Below, piece by piece: positions 10,986 through 24,000 of a DNA stretch of 64,000 nt. Below the pieces are notes generated by a model. The model was not told the DNA's origin and ran no database searches. It saw only the letters and a list, made by a program, of their open reading frames with translations. The stretch covers positions 99,294,326 to 99,358,325 of the forward strand of contig OX465281.1 of assembly GCA_949987705.1 (NCBI GenBank). The letters are read 5' to 3'. A program made the translations under genes and the position numbers. Source of the stretch: Thereva unica (lineage: Eukaryota > Arthropoda > Insecta > Diptera > Therevidae). How positions within the stretch are numbered: position 1 is the stretch's first letter; each line of letters opens with the position of its first letter.

Positions 10986-11440
10986 AAACTCTCTACCACC
11001 ACGGGAGCTGAATACTTAACCATTGACCAACAGGGGACAGCTGGATATTTATGAAATTACAAGCTGGAACCAGTGGTGGTTCGTAAGGTTCGATAAGGGA
11101 AGCAATGCCCAAAGCGAACGATTAAAAGCCTTAACTAAAAAAACTGAAAAATAATATATAGTGGAGTCAGTCACATAGTCACATATGGAATTACATCGAA
11201 TACTATACGAAGTGGACATTTTCTACCTCTAGCACCCGCCGCTATGTAAGTTATCGGCCATTTTGCGAAAATTTCATCATTTTGGTCGTTCTTTCTAAAT
11301 ATAGATGCATGTATCTTGGAATATGTAGGTCCGCAAAATGCCAAAAATAGAGGCTGTTCGTTATGATTTTGGCTATCAGCGGTTACAATAACAAATTTTT
11401 ATCTGTACAGCTAAAGTAAAAAAAAAAACTTAAAACTGCT
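10986..11440. other. No gene recognised
   Basis: AT-rich sequence with a poly-A tract near 11419. No protein motif or clear repeat boundary was found. Confidence 0.5.
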
Positions 11441-12299
11441 AAAGGAGGTGGGTCAAAATTGCCCCAGGCCCGGCGCAAAAGAAAAGTATCTCAGATTATC
11501 GGCTATAATGAGTATTGAATTTCTGTATAGTTGTTATATCCCGTAACTGTGGCTAAGGTGTTATTAATGCTATTTCTTTTTATTCGATCGAAATGACTAA
11601 TTAACCCTGTATTTTTGTAACGCCATCACTTATTTTCATGAATAAGGTATCAGTGTACGCAGAATACTCCCACCTATCTAAAATTGTAAAAGCGACGGTA
11701 CCACAGTACCAACTTCCAGAGTTATGAGTCGTCAAAATTTTTTTTTTTTTTTTTTAACAAAAATGTTACCTTCAACCAGCTTTTTCTCCAAAATATTCAT
11801 AGTCAACTAATGTTTTTTTCCCAGAATAAGAAAGCTTGGAGTGTTTCCTATGAATAATGTCCAGAGAATTTTTATGTTACGGCCGCCATCTCGGAACCGT
11901 CTTCTTGATTTTTTTACAAAAAGGCCAGATTGCATTTAGTACTTATACATGATGAGATGAACTCAAGTTGAACCCAAGTCTAACTACATGTAAACGGGAA
12001 TCGAGTTGAGTGAAGGTTGACTGATCTCGACTTAGCTCTGCTACCTGGGTTGAGTTGAAATTATGCATACGGACATGAGTTCAGTATTTGAGTAGTTCAA
12101 TTTAGTTGACAGCAGCATCTCTGTGTTTGTTTGTGATTTTTTGTAACGTGTATTGCTTCTTTATTTTCAATTCACCCTTAACTCAACTATTCATCTCATC
12201 ATTCATACACATTAATTATCACTACGAGTGTGTGCAAAATTGGAAGTTGATCGGTTATATTTTCTACTTTTTAGTCTATTATAAGCTTCCCGCAATTTA

Positions 12300-12445
12300 G
12301 TGTTGGCCGCCATTTTGAATTTGGAATGACGCCACATAGCTAATTGTGTTCTACCTGTCATATCCTTTCATTTGATACCCATGTCAGAGGGCTGCGGAGC
12401 ACAATTTCTAAAATCGGCCGCCATTTCGGAACCCCCATCTTGATA
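12300..12445. repeat. Copy of the dispersed 'CCGCCATTTTG / TTTGATACCCAT' repeat
   Basis: It shares GACGCCACATAGC, the TTCATTTGATACCCATGTC core and GGCCGCCAT with copies at 31.96-32.12 kb and 33.0-33.14 kb. The core is the same as that of the long 128-bp arrays in this window. Confidence 0.7.
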
Positions 12446-13499
12446 TTTTTACAAAATCATCCAAACTAAACTTGTATGCAAAATTTCAGCTTTATCCGAA
12501 ACCGGGAAGAGGGTCAAATTTAACTTCAAAGATTTGATCAGTGAAGATTAAAGTTAAATAAAAGGAAAAACCTCATGCGATGTACAAAAATCAAAGGGCA
12601 ATTAATTTTCAAATTTGAAGTCGATTTTTGGGAGTAAAAAAAATTAATTTAAACTTGTTGTTTTGCTCAATTCACTTTGAAGAAAATTCGCCATTCGCCA
12701 ATGCGCCATTCTTTTAATTAACTTTCTCATTAAAATTGAAATTTCACGCTTTCTTTTAAATATTTTTTATGTTTTACTTTTCAGTACATTTTTTAGTTAA
12801 TTAAAAGAATTTTTAAAAAAAAAATTTTTTTAACCATTTATTTTTTTAATATGCAGTTTCTTTTATGATGGTGGACAAGAAATTTGTTTTGGACAAGTGA
12901 ATTTTTGCATTTTGTCGAAATAGTTTCACGGCTAGCGGGAGTTTTGCACCTTTTTTCAAATTCTGTTGAAAATTAAAGCGTGCAAAGAAAAGCTGTTAAA
13001 CTATAATAAGCCAAATTCTAAAAAAGATAGTAATAATAAAACCCTATTGTAACCTTCACCTACCACCATTACATTCTTCTTGCAAAAAAAAGAAACACTT
13101 CAGGCAACCCGTACTCAAAAATGCATTTCATAAAAATATTCTCTATCCTTTAAATCATCACTAAAGAGAACATAAAAATATAATGGAAGCTACAAAGTAA
13201 TCAGCTTATATTCAACAAACACCGCCTGCCACCCCACTAGAATAAATAATAGATAAAGAGAAACTTCACCTATCCTAGATCTCTTTTTTCTTGACTCGGT
13301 CTACAAACGAAAATTCAAATTTTAAGAAGAGTCAAAAACAAAAATACGAAGCAAAATTTTAAGAGAAAATTTAATATTGCTCGAAGCCAGAACAGATTAC
13401 CAGAAAAAGAAACCAAAAAAAACAAAGAGAATATAGTAGATACAGAAAATATCTCTATCTTCGACTTCTCAATTCTCGCTGTTCGGTTGTTCGGTTCCG

Positions 13500-13550
13500 A
13501 AGAAGCTGCCAGCGCGCAATAATATTATTATTATTGCTCGCTGGTTTAGC
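13500..13550. repeat. Short AT-rich hairpin at the inner edge of the right fold-back arm
   Basis: CCAGCGCGCAATAATA and its near reverse complement TATTATTGCTCGCTGG face each other across a few bases, with flanking AAGCT/AGCTT pairs. It could fold as a cruciform. No function can be assigned. Confidence 0.6.
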
Positions 13551-14159
13551 TTAGCTTCTGAGGGTACGACTCATAACTCTGGAAGTTGGTACTGTGGTTA
13601 CAATTTTAGATAGGTGGGAGTATTCTGCGTACACTGATACCTTATTCATGAAGATATGTGATGGCGTTACAAAAATACAGGGTTAATTAGCCATTTCTCC
13701 CGAATAAAAAGAAATAGCATTATTAACACCTTAGCCACAGTTACGGGATTGTAACAACTATACAGAAATTCAATACTTATTATAGTCGATAATCTGAGAT
13801 ACTTTTCTTTTGCGCCGGGCCTGGGGTAATTTTGTATGGGCTGTGACCCACCTCCTTTATTTTTACGAAGTTGCCTATTTGGTCAAGGGAAGCAGTGTTT
13901 CCTTTGCTTCCAAAGAGGAACCGCCACTGGCTGGAACCCGGTGCGCCTCGCAGCACCCATCAATGTAGTGGATGGTGGTTATTCATTCCCTTCCCGCAGC
14001 ATTATCCGTTGGGGCCATTTTGGAGATGACCTACCAAATGAACTACAGTTGGATATCTTTTATGAAAGGCAAGGGAAAAAAATTGCCATATCGCTCCATT
14101 ACTGCTAACAACGCGAAGAAACAAATTTCCAATAGGGATATCGACATCTCTTTTTCATA

Positions 14160-14815
14160 GATTTGCCTTTGAAGCCACACATATTCGAGTTGTCTTCGAC
14201 GCTTCAGCACACACGTCTAATGGACTTACGTGTCATTCAACGTAACTGTTCCAAAGGTAATCCAGCTTTAATTGATCATTTACCATTAGAAAGGAAAGAG
14301 AGTAATTCCCCATTATCAGTCGTTCTCGATCATTGTATTAAAACTCTAGGAATTTGCTGGTATCCTATTCAAGAGGTATTCCCAATCAAATTCACGGAAG
14401 CTCACGACTCACGCCACCTCTCAAAACGTTGGCTACCATCCGAAATCATATCGTTATTCGTCCCGTTTGGCTGGCTTGCACCTTGTTTCCTATTAGCCAA
14501 AATTCTAATGCAGCTACTCTTGCTAACCGGTATAGGATGGGATGATGCTCTTCCTGGAGAGCCGAACTCCAACTATTCAAATCGTTAAGAATTTCTCGGT
14601 GGATTGGATCAGCGACACAAACTACAGAAATTCAACTTCACGGGTTATGTGACGCTTCCACAAAGGCTTATTGTGCGGTCATTTACACCAGAGTCATCTT
14701 AGGATCTGGTGACGCTCAAGGTTCGTTCCTAACTTCTATTACGAAAGTAGCACCGGTAAAACCGATCACATTGCCGCGAAAGGAAACCATAAAAATCAGA
14801 GAAAACGGGAAAGTC
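14160..14815 (+). pseudogene. pol: BEL/Pao pol relic (RT to RNase H)
   Basis: A block reading IRVVFDASAHTSNGL near 14189-14235 matches the Pao-type RT. It is followed by LGICWYPIQE (frame 14163-14588) and a PFGWLAP block, and then an RNase H CDAS-type motif with a KVAPVKPITLPR block near 14746-14782. The parts lie in different frames with stops between them, so this is a dead internal fragment without LTRs. It differs from the BEL element at 40-59 kb by many changes and is an independent, older copy. Confidence 0.85.
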
Positions 14816-16330
14816 TCATACTATTGGTGAAAAACTAATCATCCCGGCTATAAGTGAAATAATCAAGGCAAGCGGTAGTTTGCTGAGTTCGTAAGGGCAA
14901 ACAGCTAAAGCCTTATTTACGCCTAAACATGGAAAACAAGGTTTTTTTATAAAATTATGCGATTTATCTCTTTTTATAAGCAATATGTATAAGTAATTTT
15001 TCATTTGTAACCGATAACCACAACACATATAATTTATTTTTCCATGAATTTTTTTTCTATCATTCTTCGTTTTCTTTATTTGTACATTTTTTACATTTCG
15101 AAACGAACTTTTTTTAAAACGTTTTTATTAGCTCGCTTTCTTGTCTGTCTGTTTGTCCGGTGCAAATCTTGCAATCGATTTATTGAATACTTCCGGTTAC
15201 CAGGGGCGGTTCCAGGAATGATTTTCGGAGGGGGCCATCGTTCTTTTAATCACACTTTTGGTCTTTAAATCACAAATGTTTTTTTTATCTGATAGACTAG
15301 AGCTCAGAGATAATCCCTGATGGTATTAATTACAGATGTAATCGATATTAAAGCTTTACAACATAGAGCAAATGATTTTATGCTATTTTCATAACATATC
15401 GTTTAAAAGTTATTTTTAAAAAATAAAACTAATAACGTATAATATTATAATTTATTTTAATATAAGGAGGTGCACCGACCGCTAGATGAAGACCCGACCT
15501 AAGCGGAAATATGGTACCCTATTATTAACCGGTTAAGCCGGCAGGATGCCTTGTTAGGGCTACCTGTATGACGGCTCACCCGTCTCTAACAGCAAAATAT
15601 TTTTTTTTTCGAGTTAAAAAGAATTCCCTACAAACGATCAGAAAGACTACGCCTTTATTATTATAATCAATAAATATCCTTCATAGCCTGAGCGACAAAT
15701 CAAAAAGTGGAGGTCATTTTTAAAAAGAATCAAAGTTTCAGGAGAGATAGGATTTTCAAGGCCAATAATAAATATCTACGTCTGCCTTTCGAAAACTTAT
15801 TCTACTATCAGATCACACTGAAAAACTAACAGAATAGTCGGAAAAAATATATTCTTGATAGAGTACAAACTTTTTTTATCATTGCGATTGTAGAAAGAGC
15901 TCTATTGAAATATCCATTGTTCCCTAAGTGAACAAGGGCACCCAAATGCAGCACCGTTCAAAAGAAAAAAAATCTTCGACTCTGCCTTTCTACATATCCT
16001 GCAGTCGGGGATATTGTTTCTGTCTCTGTATCATATTTTCTCAAATCCCAATCCAGAACTCCAAAAAACTTTGCATAATTTTTTTTCTTGTTGTTGTTTT
16101 CGCCTACCCGTTTCCAATTTCTCAAAATTCTCCATCAATTTTTATAGAGGCTACAGGGTGTGTTTTCAGTAAGGATATAGCTTGCCGTTACAGTACGATC
16201 AAGATATTTTTAGGAAAACCTAGTAGATAAAGCTCTGTGAGGTCTTACAATTGGAATGATAAACAAATGTTCATTAGCTTTGCCTCGGCTACCGGTTGAA
16301 GTTTGTGGTCTAATCCAGCACGCGATAGTC
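14816..16330. other. No gene recognised
   Basis: Several short open frames lack motifs. A CAGGGGCGGTTCCAGG sequence near 15199 resembles hAT-type termini (CAGGGGCGG...), but its partner was not found. An odd GC-richer stretch at 15470-15592 has no assignment. Confidence 0.5.
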
Positions 16331-16647
16331 AGTACCGAAAATCGGATCTGATAGGCGTATCCGCCTTAAATATGGCCGCAAAAGTACTGAATCTTCCAGT
16401 CCACACAGCAATTTTAAAAATTGTTTTTGTACAGACAGACATTCCAATTATATTTATATAGAAAGATCGATAACCATATGAATTTTGAAAAACAAAATTA
16501 TATTTTGAAATCACAGACAGATATGCCTTTTACATTTATATTGATACGTTGGAATGATGAGGTAATAGTATTCTAGTTATCGTTCGTTTGATACCCATAA
16601 CGAGTGGGTTGTAAAGAAAAAGTTAATCCGCCATTTTGTGTTGGTCG
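16330..16647. repeat. Dispersed repeat, left part, split by the hAT-bounded block
   Basis: It contains GTTTGATACCCATAACGAG, TAATCCGCCATTTTGTG and a run of A/T-rich text with CAGACAGA. The text breaks off at 16647 and resumes at 31953-31960, as shown by comparison with the uninterrupted copy at 33015-33140. Confidence 0.75.
16640..16647. repeat. 8-bp target-site duplication, left copy
   Basis: GTTGGTCG occurs directly before the hAT-like left terminus. The identical 8 bp occur directly after the right terminus at 31953-31960. Confidence 0.85.
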
Positions 16648-16859
16648 CACTGGCGTACACAGGGGTATGGCAGCTGCCATACCAAACAAATCATCGGTGC
16701 CCCAATGCCTCCAAAAAATAAAAATTATTAAAAAAAAAAATTTTCTTCTTTATTTTAAGTTTTTCAACAATTTGTTTTTTAATTTGATATTTTCAAGCAG
16801 AATTTTCTGAAAAATGCACGGCTGTATAGAGTGCGCAGTCCATTTTCAATACTAATAAA

Positions 16860-17867
16860 ATGAGGCCAAGTTGATGTTCATATACATATAAACGAATAAG
16901 GCTGGTCGTCCACTGGAAGCATATTCGAGCGGCTACGCGCTTCGGCTTCATGGGCGGCTATAGGTGGCTACAAGCGGCTGCAAGCTTTTCATGTTGCTCA
17001 GTTTGAAGTGAATTTGACATAATAATTTTGTGATTTGAAAATGTTATATAGTCCAGTGGAATTAGTCGCAAAAAGGGCATGAAATTGCATTTCATGATGT
17101 ACGAAATTTTTTTTTGGAATTTGTTTGGGTACATCTGATAATGTTAAAACCAAGTTTGTGGGGTCGCAATGTGTTGGGAAAAGCCGCCATCTTTAAAAAG
17201 AGATAGAGGTCGTTTATACCAAATAACCAGTTTCCATGCAATGATAGCTGAAAATGATCAGTGGCAAGGTGTTGGAGAATACAATTATCTACAAAATGAG
17301 CCTTCAACAAGGTCTGTAAGTTGGTTTGGCTCAAAGTTATGGCCGCTCAAAGTTCAACCTTGATCATGTGGTTAGGGTTGAATACAGTTTTTTGCGATTA
17401 TCTCGTAAGATATTAATTTGTGTGGGTTAATGCCGATTACCAAACTTAAAGTGCTAGTAATTACCTTTAGAATAAACCCTTAGTCATCGTTCGCGCTTGT
17501 ATAGTTTGCGAGTAATCCAACGCCAAAGTTCGTACTGCACGTGCCTGAAATAACTGATAACGCCCTTTTTTTAATATCTCCTTAACGGTTGCTCATATGA
17601 TAATGTAGTAAGCAACAGAAATACGGGTATTAAAATATTTTTCAAATGGGCTATTGACCGCAACTCTATGTCGTTTCATGTCCGCGATATAACGGTTGAA
17701 AAGTCAACAGCGAAGGTTGTGACACTTCTCGACGAATAACTCGCTTCCAGCCAGTTTCGCGCCTCGGATGAATTAGAATTTTATGTAATGCCCTGAATTA
17801 TCAATATTTTGGGTTATTTAACAACTTTAGAAAATAATAATAATGGGAAATAGTAGCTTAGAATCTT
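16860..17867. other. No gene recognised
   Basis: Short open frames only. The text GGCTGGTCGTCCACTGG near 16900 looks like a PIF-type MITE end but has no matching second end. The rest (17100-17860) is unassigned. Confidence 0.45.
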
Positions 17868-18105
17868 TTAACGCCGATGGCTCATTACTCTGGAAGTTGA
17901 TAAGCTACAGCCCTGATTTTTAAAGTTTTAGATAGGTGGGAGTATTCTGCGTGCACTGATATCTTACTCATGAAAATATCTTATAGGGCTACCAAAATAC
18001 AAGCTGATATGTAAAACTCTAAAAAAAATTAAAAACGCCCTAGCTGCTAAACCGTTACGATTCCCCATCCCTCCCATATAATTTTTTGTTCGTCTATCGA
18101 AAACC
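17868..18105 (+). repeat. Third copy of the fold-back arm sequence
   Basis: It shares GATAGGTGGGAGTATTCTGC and the flanking order with the right arm at 13565-13700, with clear divergence. It shows that the arm sequence is a dispersed family, present here singly. Confidence 0.75.
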
Positions 18106-18269
18106 TATCCACAGACGGCCGCTTTGTTTACTTAGTAAATACAACCTGTATATTCAAAAATATATACATATGTACATATGTATATGTACGTACATATATT
18201 CAAAAATATGTATGTTTATCTCTGCAATAAATATTTAATATATGGTATTTTTGTTGTTTATATTATATA

Positions 18270-19300
18270 CAGTGGAACTTCTATAACTCGAATTGTTCAC
18301 TAAGTCGAATTTTTATGACGAATAGGTATTTATGTTTCGTTCAATTTTTAATGTATTTTGATCTCTTTAAGTCGAATTTCTATAACTCGAATATTTCTGT
18401 AACTCGAACGGATATTTCAATCGTAAATCATATTTTTCGGGGAAGTCCCCATTTCTGCACATAACGAGTAAACAACGACAAAATAAATTCAAATGGCAAA
18501 ACGAAATTTAAAGTGTCTATCACTTGAAGAGAAATCACTTTTAATTGTCAAGGTGGAAAAGAGGATTTAGAAACTCGTGATCATTGGCTATAAACCCAGT
18601 TTGAGTTTTACCCAGTTTAATCGGACATTATGATAAACCAGACATATGTATACATATTTAATGCCGTTGAGACTGGATTCTTTTTTAAATGTTTACCAAA
18701 TAAAACCCTTGCGTTTAAAAATGAAAAATGTTTTGGTGGAAAAAATAGAAAAGAGAGAATAACTTCTAAAATTACTCGTTATAGCAAAATAAAAACTCCG
18801 CGTTGTTTCAAAGATATTAAATCACTTGTATGGATTATGAAAGTGACAAGATGGCATGGATGACAAGTGAACTTTATGTCAGAAAAGGAACATTTTACTC
18901 TTTGTTGATAACTGTCCTGCACACCCAACTAATGTACAAGAAAAGCTAAAAAATATCAAACTTGCATACTTTCCACCTAACATGACCTCATTATTACAGT
19001 TAATGGACCAAGGCGTTATTAAAAATATAAAACAACATTATAGAAAACGGATTGTCACGAAAGTTTTTCTCAGTAAAACATGGGATGTGAATGTTAAAGA
19101 ACAAAAAATGCCAGTTGTTTCCGGAAAGCAGGGCTTATTAATTGAATATTGGGATGCAGAAGATTTTCTACAGCTACTACCGAAAAATTAGCGAATACTT
19201 TGAAATAAAAAATTACTCTTTTGGGTATTTCTGTAATTCGAAATCTCCCTAACTAGATTTTTTTTGTAGTACCACCTTGAGATTCGAGTTAGGGAAGTTC

Positions 19301-19304
<4 letters not shown>
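18270..19304 (+). mobile_element. Tigger/pogo DNA transposon relic
   Basis: The left end CAGTGGAACTTCTATAACTC and the reverse complement of the right end TAGTGGAACTTCCCTAACTC form inverted repeats of about 25 bp. TA lies on the outside of both ends and a (TA)n tract adjoins the right one. This is the pattern of the pogo branch of Tc1/mariner. The interior is internally deleted relative to a complete element and carries several stops. Confidence 0.88.
18493..19191 (+). pseudogene. Tigger/pogo transposase remnant
   Basis: An ATG at 18493 starts a short CENP-B-type helix-turn-helix N-terminus (LSLEEKSLLIVKVE) that stops at 18568. Later pieces in other frames show a DDE-domain stretch: VDNCPAHPTNVQ near 18908, then NMTSLLQLMDQGVIKNIK near 18979-19035 and a basic KQHYRKR. 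A long part of the DNA-binding and DDE region is missing. The protein is dead. It is placed in pogo/Tigger by the LQ-MDQGVI block. Confidence 0.85.

Positions 19305-19366
<62 letters not shown>
19304..19366. repeat. (TA)n microsatellite next to the Tigger end
   Basis: About 31 uninterrupted TA repeats directly follow the right terminus of the Tigger relic. The target TA of the transposon probably lay in or seeded this tract. Confidence 0.95.
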
Positions 19367-19370
<4 letters not shown>

Positions 19371-19373
19371 TGC

Positions 19374-19905
19374 TTTAGATAAAACAATTTCTCCCTTTAA
19401 ATAACATGGGAAAATCCATTTTCACGTTATGTTATTTATTTCCAACATTATCCGAATAGCTGTGAGTATCGGAAATGCTTAAAAACATCAAGAATACCTA
19501 AAGGAAAATTTCCCTTTTGAATAGCAAATATAAATAATAAGATAGTCAAGAGATAGGGCCTACACGACCCACGTCCAATCAGAGTGCAGAGCATTTAAAA
19601 ATTGAAATCTCTCAGCAGTTACGAAATTACTCCGTTTTAATTAAGTTGATCAATAAAATGCTTATTGTTACGAATAGTAACAAATTTTATTTTAAGTTTT
19701 AAGTTGTTTAGATATCATGAATAATATTCCTCATGTTATAAACAATATATGCTAATCATTCTTGATTTGTAAGTTTTTTCACGTGTCTCTAGATAAAACA
19801 ATTTCCCCATAACACGGGAAAATCGAAACATTATCCGAATAGCTGTGAGTATCGTACATGTTGAAAAAAATCAAAAATAGTAAAAGGAAAATTTGTTTTG
19901 AACAA
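19374..19905. repeat. Degenerate direct repeat pair
   Basis: The stretches 19374-19525 and 19790-19905 share AGATAAAACAATTT, CATTATCCGAATAGCTGTGA and AAAGGAAAATTT in the same order. The second copy has a deletion of about 30 bp. They are not otherwise assigned. Confidence 0.75.
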
Positions 19906-21032
19906 GTACATTTAGTCGCAACAACACATAACCCATTTATGAACGATCAAAAATCGAGATTTTAGCATTGCACTAAATGAATAGTGTTCCCGTATCAAAT
20001 AAAAACCTTCCTGGCCGTCAATGGTCAAATACGTAATTTTACACTATTTCTTGTAAAATGTTCAAAAATTTGACGACACATGGAACTCTCATTGAATATA
20101 CCAAAAGCGTTAAGAACAAATTTCCAATTTCTAATGAATAAAATTCTTAATAACAATCCTTGCAATTCTCAATAAAAAAATTCAATTTTGAATGTCGGTT
20201 TATGACACTATAATTAGCATACATTGTTTATACTATAGAGTAGAAATTTCTCAAGTGAGCTCATGATTTTCGACGTTGAAAGCAAAATTAAAACCAAGCT
20301 GCAAAAAATAATTTACTTGGTAGTCTCAAGTCACGCCATGAATATTTATGGAAAAAATTAATTTGTTTATGAATAATGGTGGATTGAATATTTTGGCATC
20401 GATTGATTGTTAAATTATTTTCTCGTTAACCATGAAAATTATTGAAAATTTGGGAAAATGATGTGAAATAAATACGATTTACTTTAGTGTGCGGAAAAAC
20501 CTAATAATTTATTACATATTGTTACTAATTTTTATCATTTTTTTATCAAGTCGTTCGGTAGAACGACGACGGCGATTGTTATTTACCGAACTACTTACTT
20601 ACTCCTAGCAACTCAAATATCGACATCACTAAAATTTGAAAATTTTATAAAAAATAATAAACATGCTCTTTTTTCCAAAGTAAATTGCTTAAAAATCGTA
20701 GAAATGAATGTTCTAACTAATAAAATTTTTCCTAAAAAAAAACCAACATAATTGATTGAGTTATACGGTTTTATCATTTTCAGAGTGTGAAAAAATCGTT
20801 TTCCTAACCGGCATTTTTTCCTAACCAAAATTTTTCCTAACCAATACATGTACATCAGTAGCAAATTAAGTAGGCGCACAGTGCGGCCGATTCCTAAAAA
20901 GCTGGCCAAAAGTCGATAAATCAGATTCAAAATTTCTTACTCGGGGGTTTTCGGGGTCGCTGATTACGAATTCGATATTAAAAATTAGAAAAGCCACCCC
21001 CTTCCACCCTTTTGACCACCCCTCGCGTGAAA
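19906..21032. other. No gene recognised
   Basis: AT-rich sequence with a few short open frames. A tract at 20935-21030 (GGGGTCGCTGATTACGAA followed by C-rich text) resembles 30750-30860, so it belongs to a dispersed repeat. Confidence 0.5.
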
Positions 21033-24000
21033 TCTATAATATAAAAATAAGTCGGGTTTTCCTTTCTGACGCTATAATTCCAGAACGCACGATCCGATTT
21101 CCACGGTTTTGCATTCGTTGGAAAGGTCTCGGGCTCCGTGAGGTTTATAGCAAAAAAATTTAAACAGAAAAGCAGGCGTTTGGTCCATAGCAGCCATCTC
21201 AAGAGGGCGGATTACCATTTTCTTTACAACCCCTCGACATGGATATCAAATGAAAGGGTATGGTAAGTAGAACACCAAAAGCAATATAGTATACTCAATA
21301 TATCGTTTGGTCGAGGCAGTCATCTCAAGAGAGAAAATGACCATTTTCTTCACAACCCCTTCGAAATGGGTATTCAATGAAAGAGTATGATAAGTAGAAC
21401 AATATAAGCAATATAGTATACTCAATATGTCGCTTGGTCCATAGCGGCCACCTCAAGAATGCGGATTACCATTTTCTTCACAACCCCTTCGAGATGGGTA
21501 TCAAATGAGAGAGTATGATAAGTAGAACACCATATGCAATATAGTATACTCAATATATCGTTTGGTCCATAGCGGCCCTCTCAAGAGGGCGGATTAATAT
21601 TTTCTTCACAACCCCTTCGACATGGGTATCAAATGAAAGAGTATGATAAGTAGAACACCATAGGCAATATAGTATACTCAATATATCATTTGGTCCATGG
21701 CGGTCATCTCAAGAGGGAGGATGATCATTTTCTTCACTACCCCCTTGACATTGGTATCAAACGAAAGGGCATTATAAGAAGAATTCCATAGACTTTGTCT
21801 TTAGATTCATGGCGGCTATCTCAAGATTACCATTTTCTTCACAACACCCGAGACATGGTTATCAAATGAAAGGCTATGAAAAGTAGAACACCATAAGCAA
21901 TATAGTATACTCAATATATCGTTTGGTCCATAGCGGCCACCTCCAGAGGTTGGATTACCATTATCTTCACACCCCTCGATATGGATTTCAAATGAAAGTG
22001 TATGATAAGTAGAACACCATAAGCAATATAGTATACTCAATATATCGTTTGGTCCATGGCGGTCATCTCAAGAGGGAGGATGATCATTTTCTTCACTACC
22101 CCCTCGACATTGGTATCAAATGAAAGGGCATTATAAGAAAAATGCCATAGACTATGTCTTTAGATTTAGGCGGATTACCATTTTCTTCACAACACCCGAG
22201 ACATGGTTATCAAATAAAAGGCTATGAAAAGTAGAACACCATAAGCAATATAGTATACTCAATATATCGTTTGGTCCATAGCGGCCATCTCCAGAGGTTG
22301 GATTACCATTATCTTCACACCCCTCGATATGGATTTCAAATGAAAGGGTATGATAAGCAGAACACCATAAGCAATATGGTATACTCAATATATCGTTTGG
22401 TCCATGGCGGTCATCTCAAGAGGGAGGATGATCATTTTCTTCACTACCCCCTCGACATTGGTATCAAATGAAAGGGCATTATAAGAAAAATGCCATAGAC
22501 TATGTCTTTAGATTCATGGCGGCTATCTCAAGAGGGCGGTTTACCATTTTCTTCATAACCCCTTCTAGATGGGTATCAAATGAAAGAGTATGATAAGTAG
22601 AACAATATAAGCAATATAGTATACTCAATATATCGTTTGGTACATGGCGGTCATCTCAAGAGGGCGGATTACCATTTTCTTCACAACCCTTTCGAGATGG
22701 GTATCAAATGAGAGAGTATAATAAGTAGAACACCATAAGCAATATAGTATACTCAATATATCGTTTGGTCCATGGCGGTCATCTCAAGAGGGAGGATGAT
22801 CATTTTCTTCACTACCTCCTCGACATTGGTATCAAATGAAAGGGTATTATAAGAAGAATGCCATAGACTATGTCTTTAGATTCATGGCGGCTATCTCAAG
22901 AGGGCGGTTTACCATTTTCTTCACAACCCCTTCTAGGTGGGTATCAAATGAAAGAGTATGATAAGTAGAACAATATAAGCAATATAGTATACTCAATATA
23001 TCGTTTGGTCCATAGCGGCCATCTCGAGAAGGCGGATTACCATTTTCTTCACAACCCCTACGACATGGGTATCAAATGAAAGAGTATGATAAGTAGAACA
23101 CCATAAGCAATATAGTATACTCAATATATCGTTTGGTACATGGCGGTCATCTCAAGAGGGCGGATTACCATTTTCTTTACAACCCCTTCGAGATGGGTAT
23201 CAAATGAGAGAGTATAATAAGTAGAACACCATAAGCAATATAGTATACTCAATATATCGTTTGGTACATGGCGATCATCTCAAGAGGGAGGATGATCATT
23301 TTCTTCACTACCCCCTCGACATTGGTATCATATGAAAGAGTATGATAAGTAGAACACCATAGGCAATATAGTATACTCAATATATCATTTGGTCCATGGC
23401 GGTCATCTCAAGAGGGAGGATGATCATTTTCTTCACTACCCCCTCGACATTGGTATCAAATGAAAGGGCATTATAAGAAGAATGCCATAGACTATGTCTT
23501 TAGATTTAGGCGGATTACCATTTTCTTCACAACACCCGAGACATGGTTATCAAATAAAAGGCTATGAAAAGTAGAACACCATAAGCAATATAGTATACTC
23601 AATATATCGTTTGGTCCATAGCGGCCATCTCCAGAGGTTGGATTACCATTATCTTCACACCCCTCGATATGGATTTCAAATGAAAGGGTATGATAAGTAG
23701 AACACCATAAGCAATATAGTATACTCAATATATCGTTTGGTCCATGGCGGTCATCTCAAGAGGGAGGATGATCATTTTCTTCACTACCCCCTCGACATTG
23801 GTATCAAATGAAAGGGCATTATAAGAAGTATGCCACAGACTATGTCTTTAGATTCATGGCGGCTATCTCAAGAGGGCGGTTTACCATTTTCTTCACAACC
23901 CCTTCTAGATGGGTATCAAATGAAAGAGTATGATAAGTAGAACAATATAAGCAATATAGTATGCTCAATATATCGTTTGGTCCATAGCGGCCATCTCGAG

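Larger units (their letters stand above)
11441..13858. mobile_element. Fold-back element with ~290-bp inverted arms
   Basis: The left arm (11441-11732) and right arm (13565-13858) are reverse complements with moderate divergence. Shared text includes AAAGGAGGTGGGTCA at the outer end and AACTCTGGAAGTTGG near the inner end. The right arm has a ~14-bp insertion near 13830-13845. The 1.8-kb interior has no transposase. It contains one degenerate unit of the dispersed TTTCATTTGATACCCAT repeat (12366-12382). No target-site duplication was recognised. Confidence 0.75.

Noticed and set aside
15190..15240. hAT-type terminus CAGGGGCGGTTCCAGG
   Set aside because: Only one end is visible and no target duplication can be tested, so it is not listed as an element.
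15928..16230. 100-codon frame with a hydrophobic middle
   Set aside because: No motif, no neighbour logic, AT-rich random frame. No similarity recognised.
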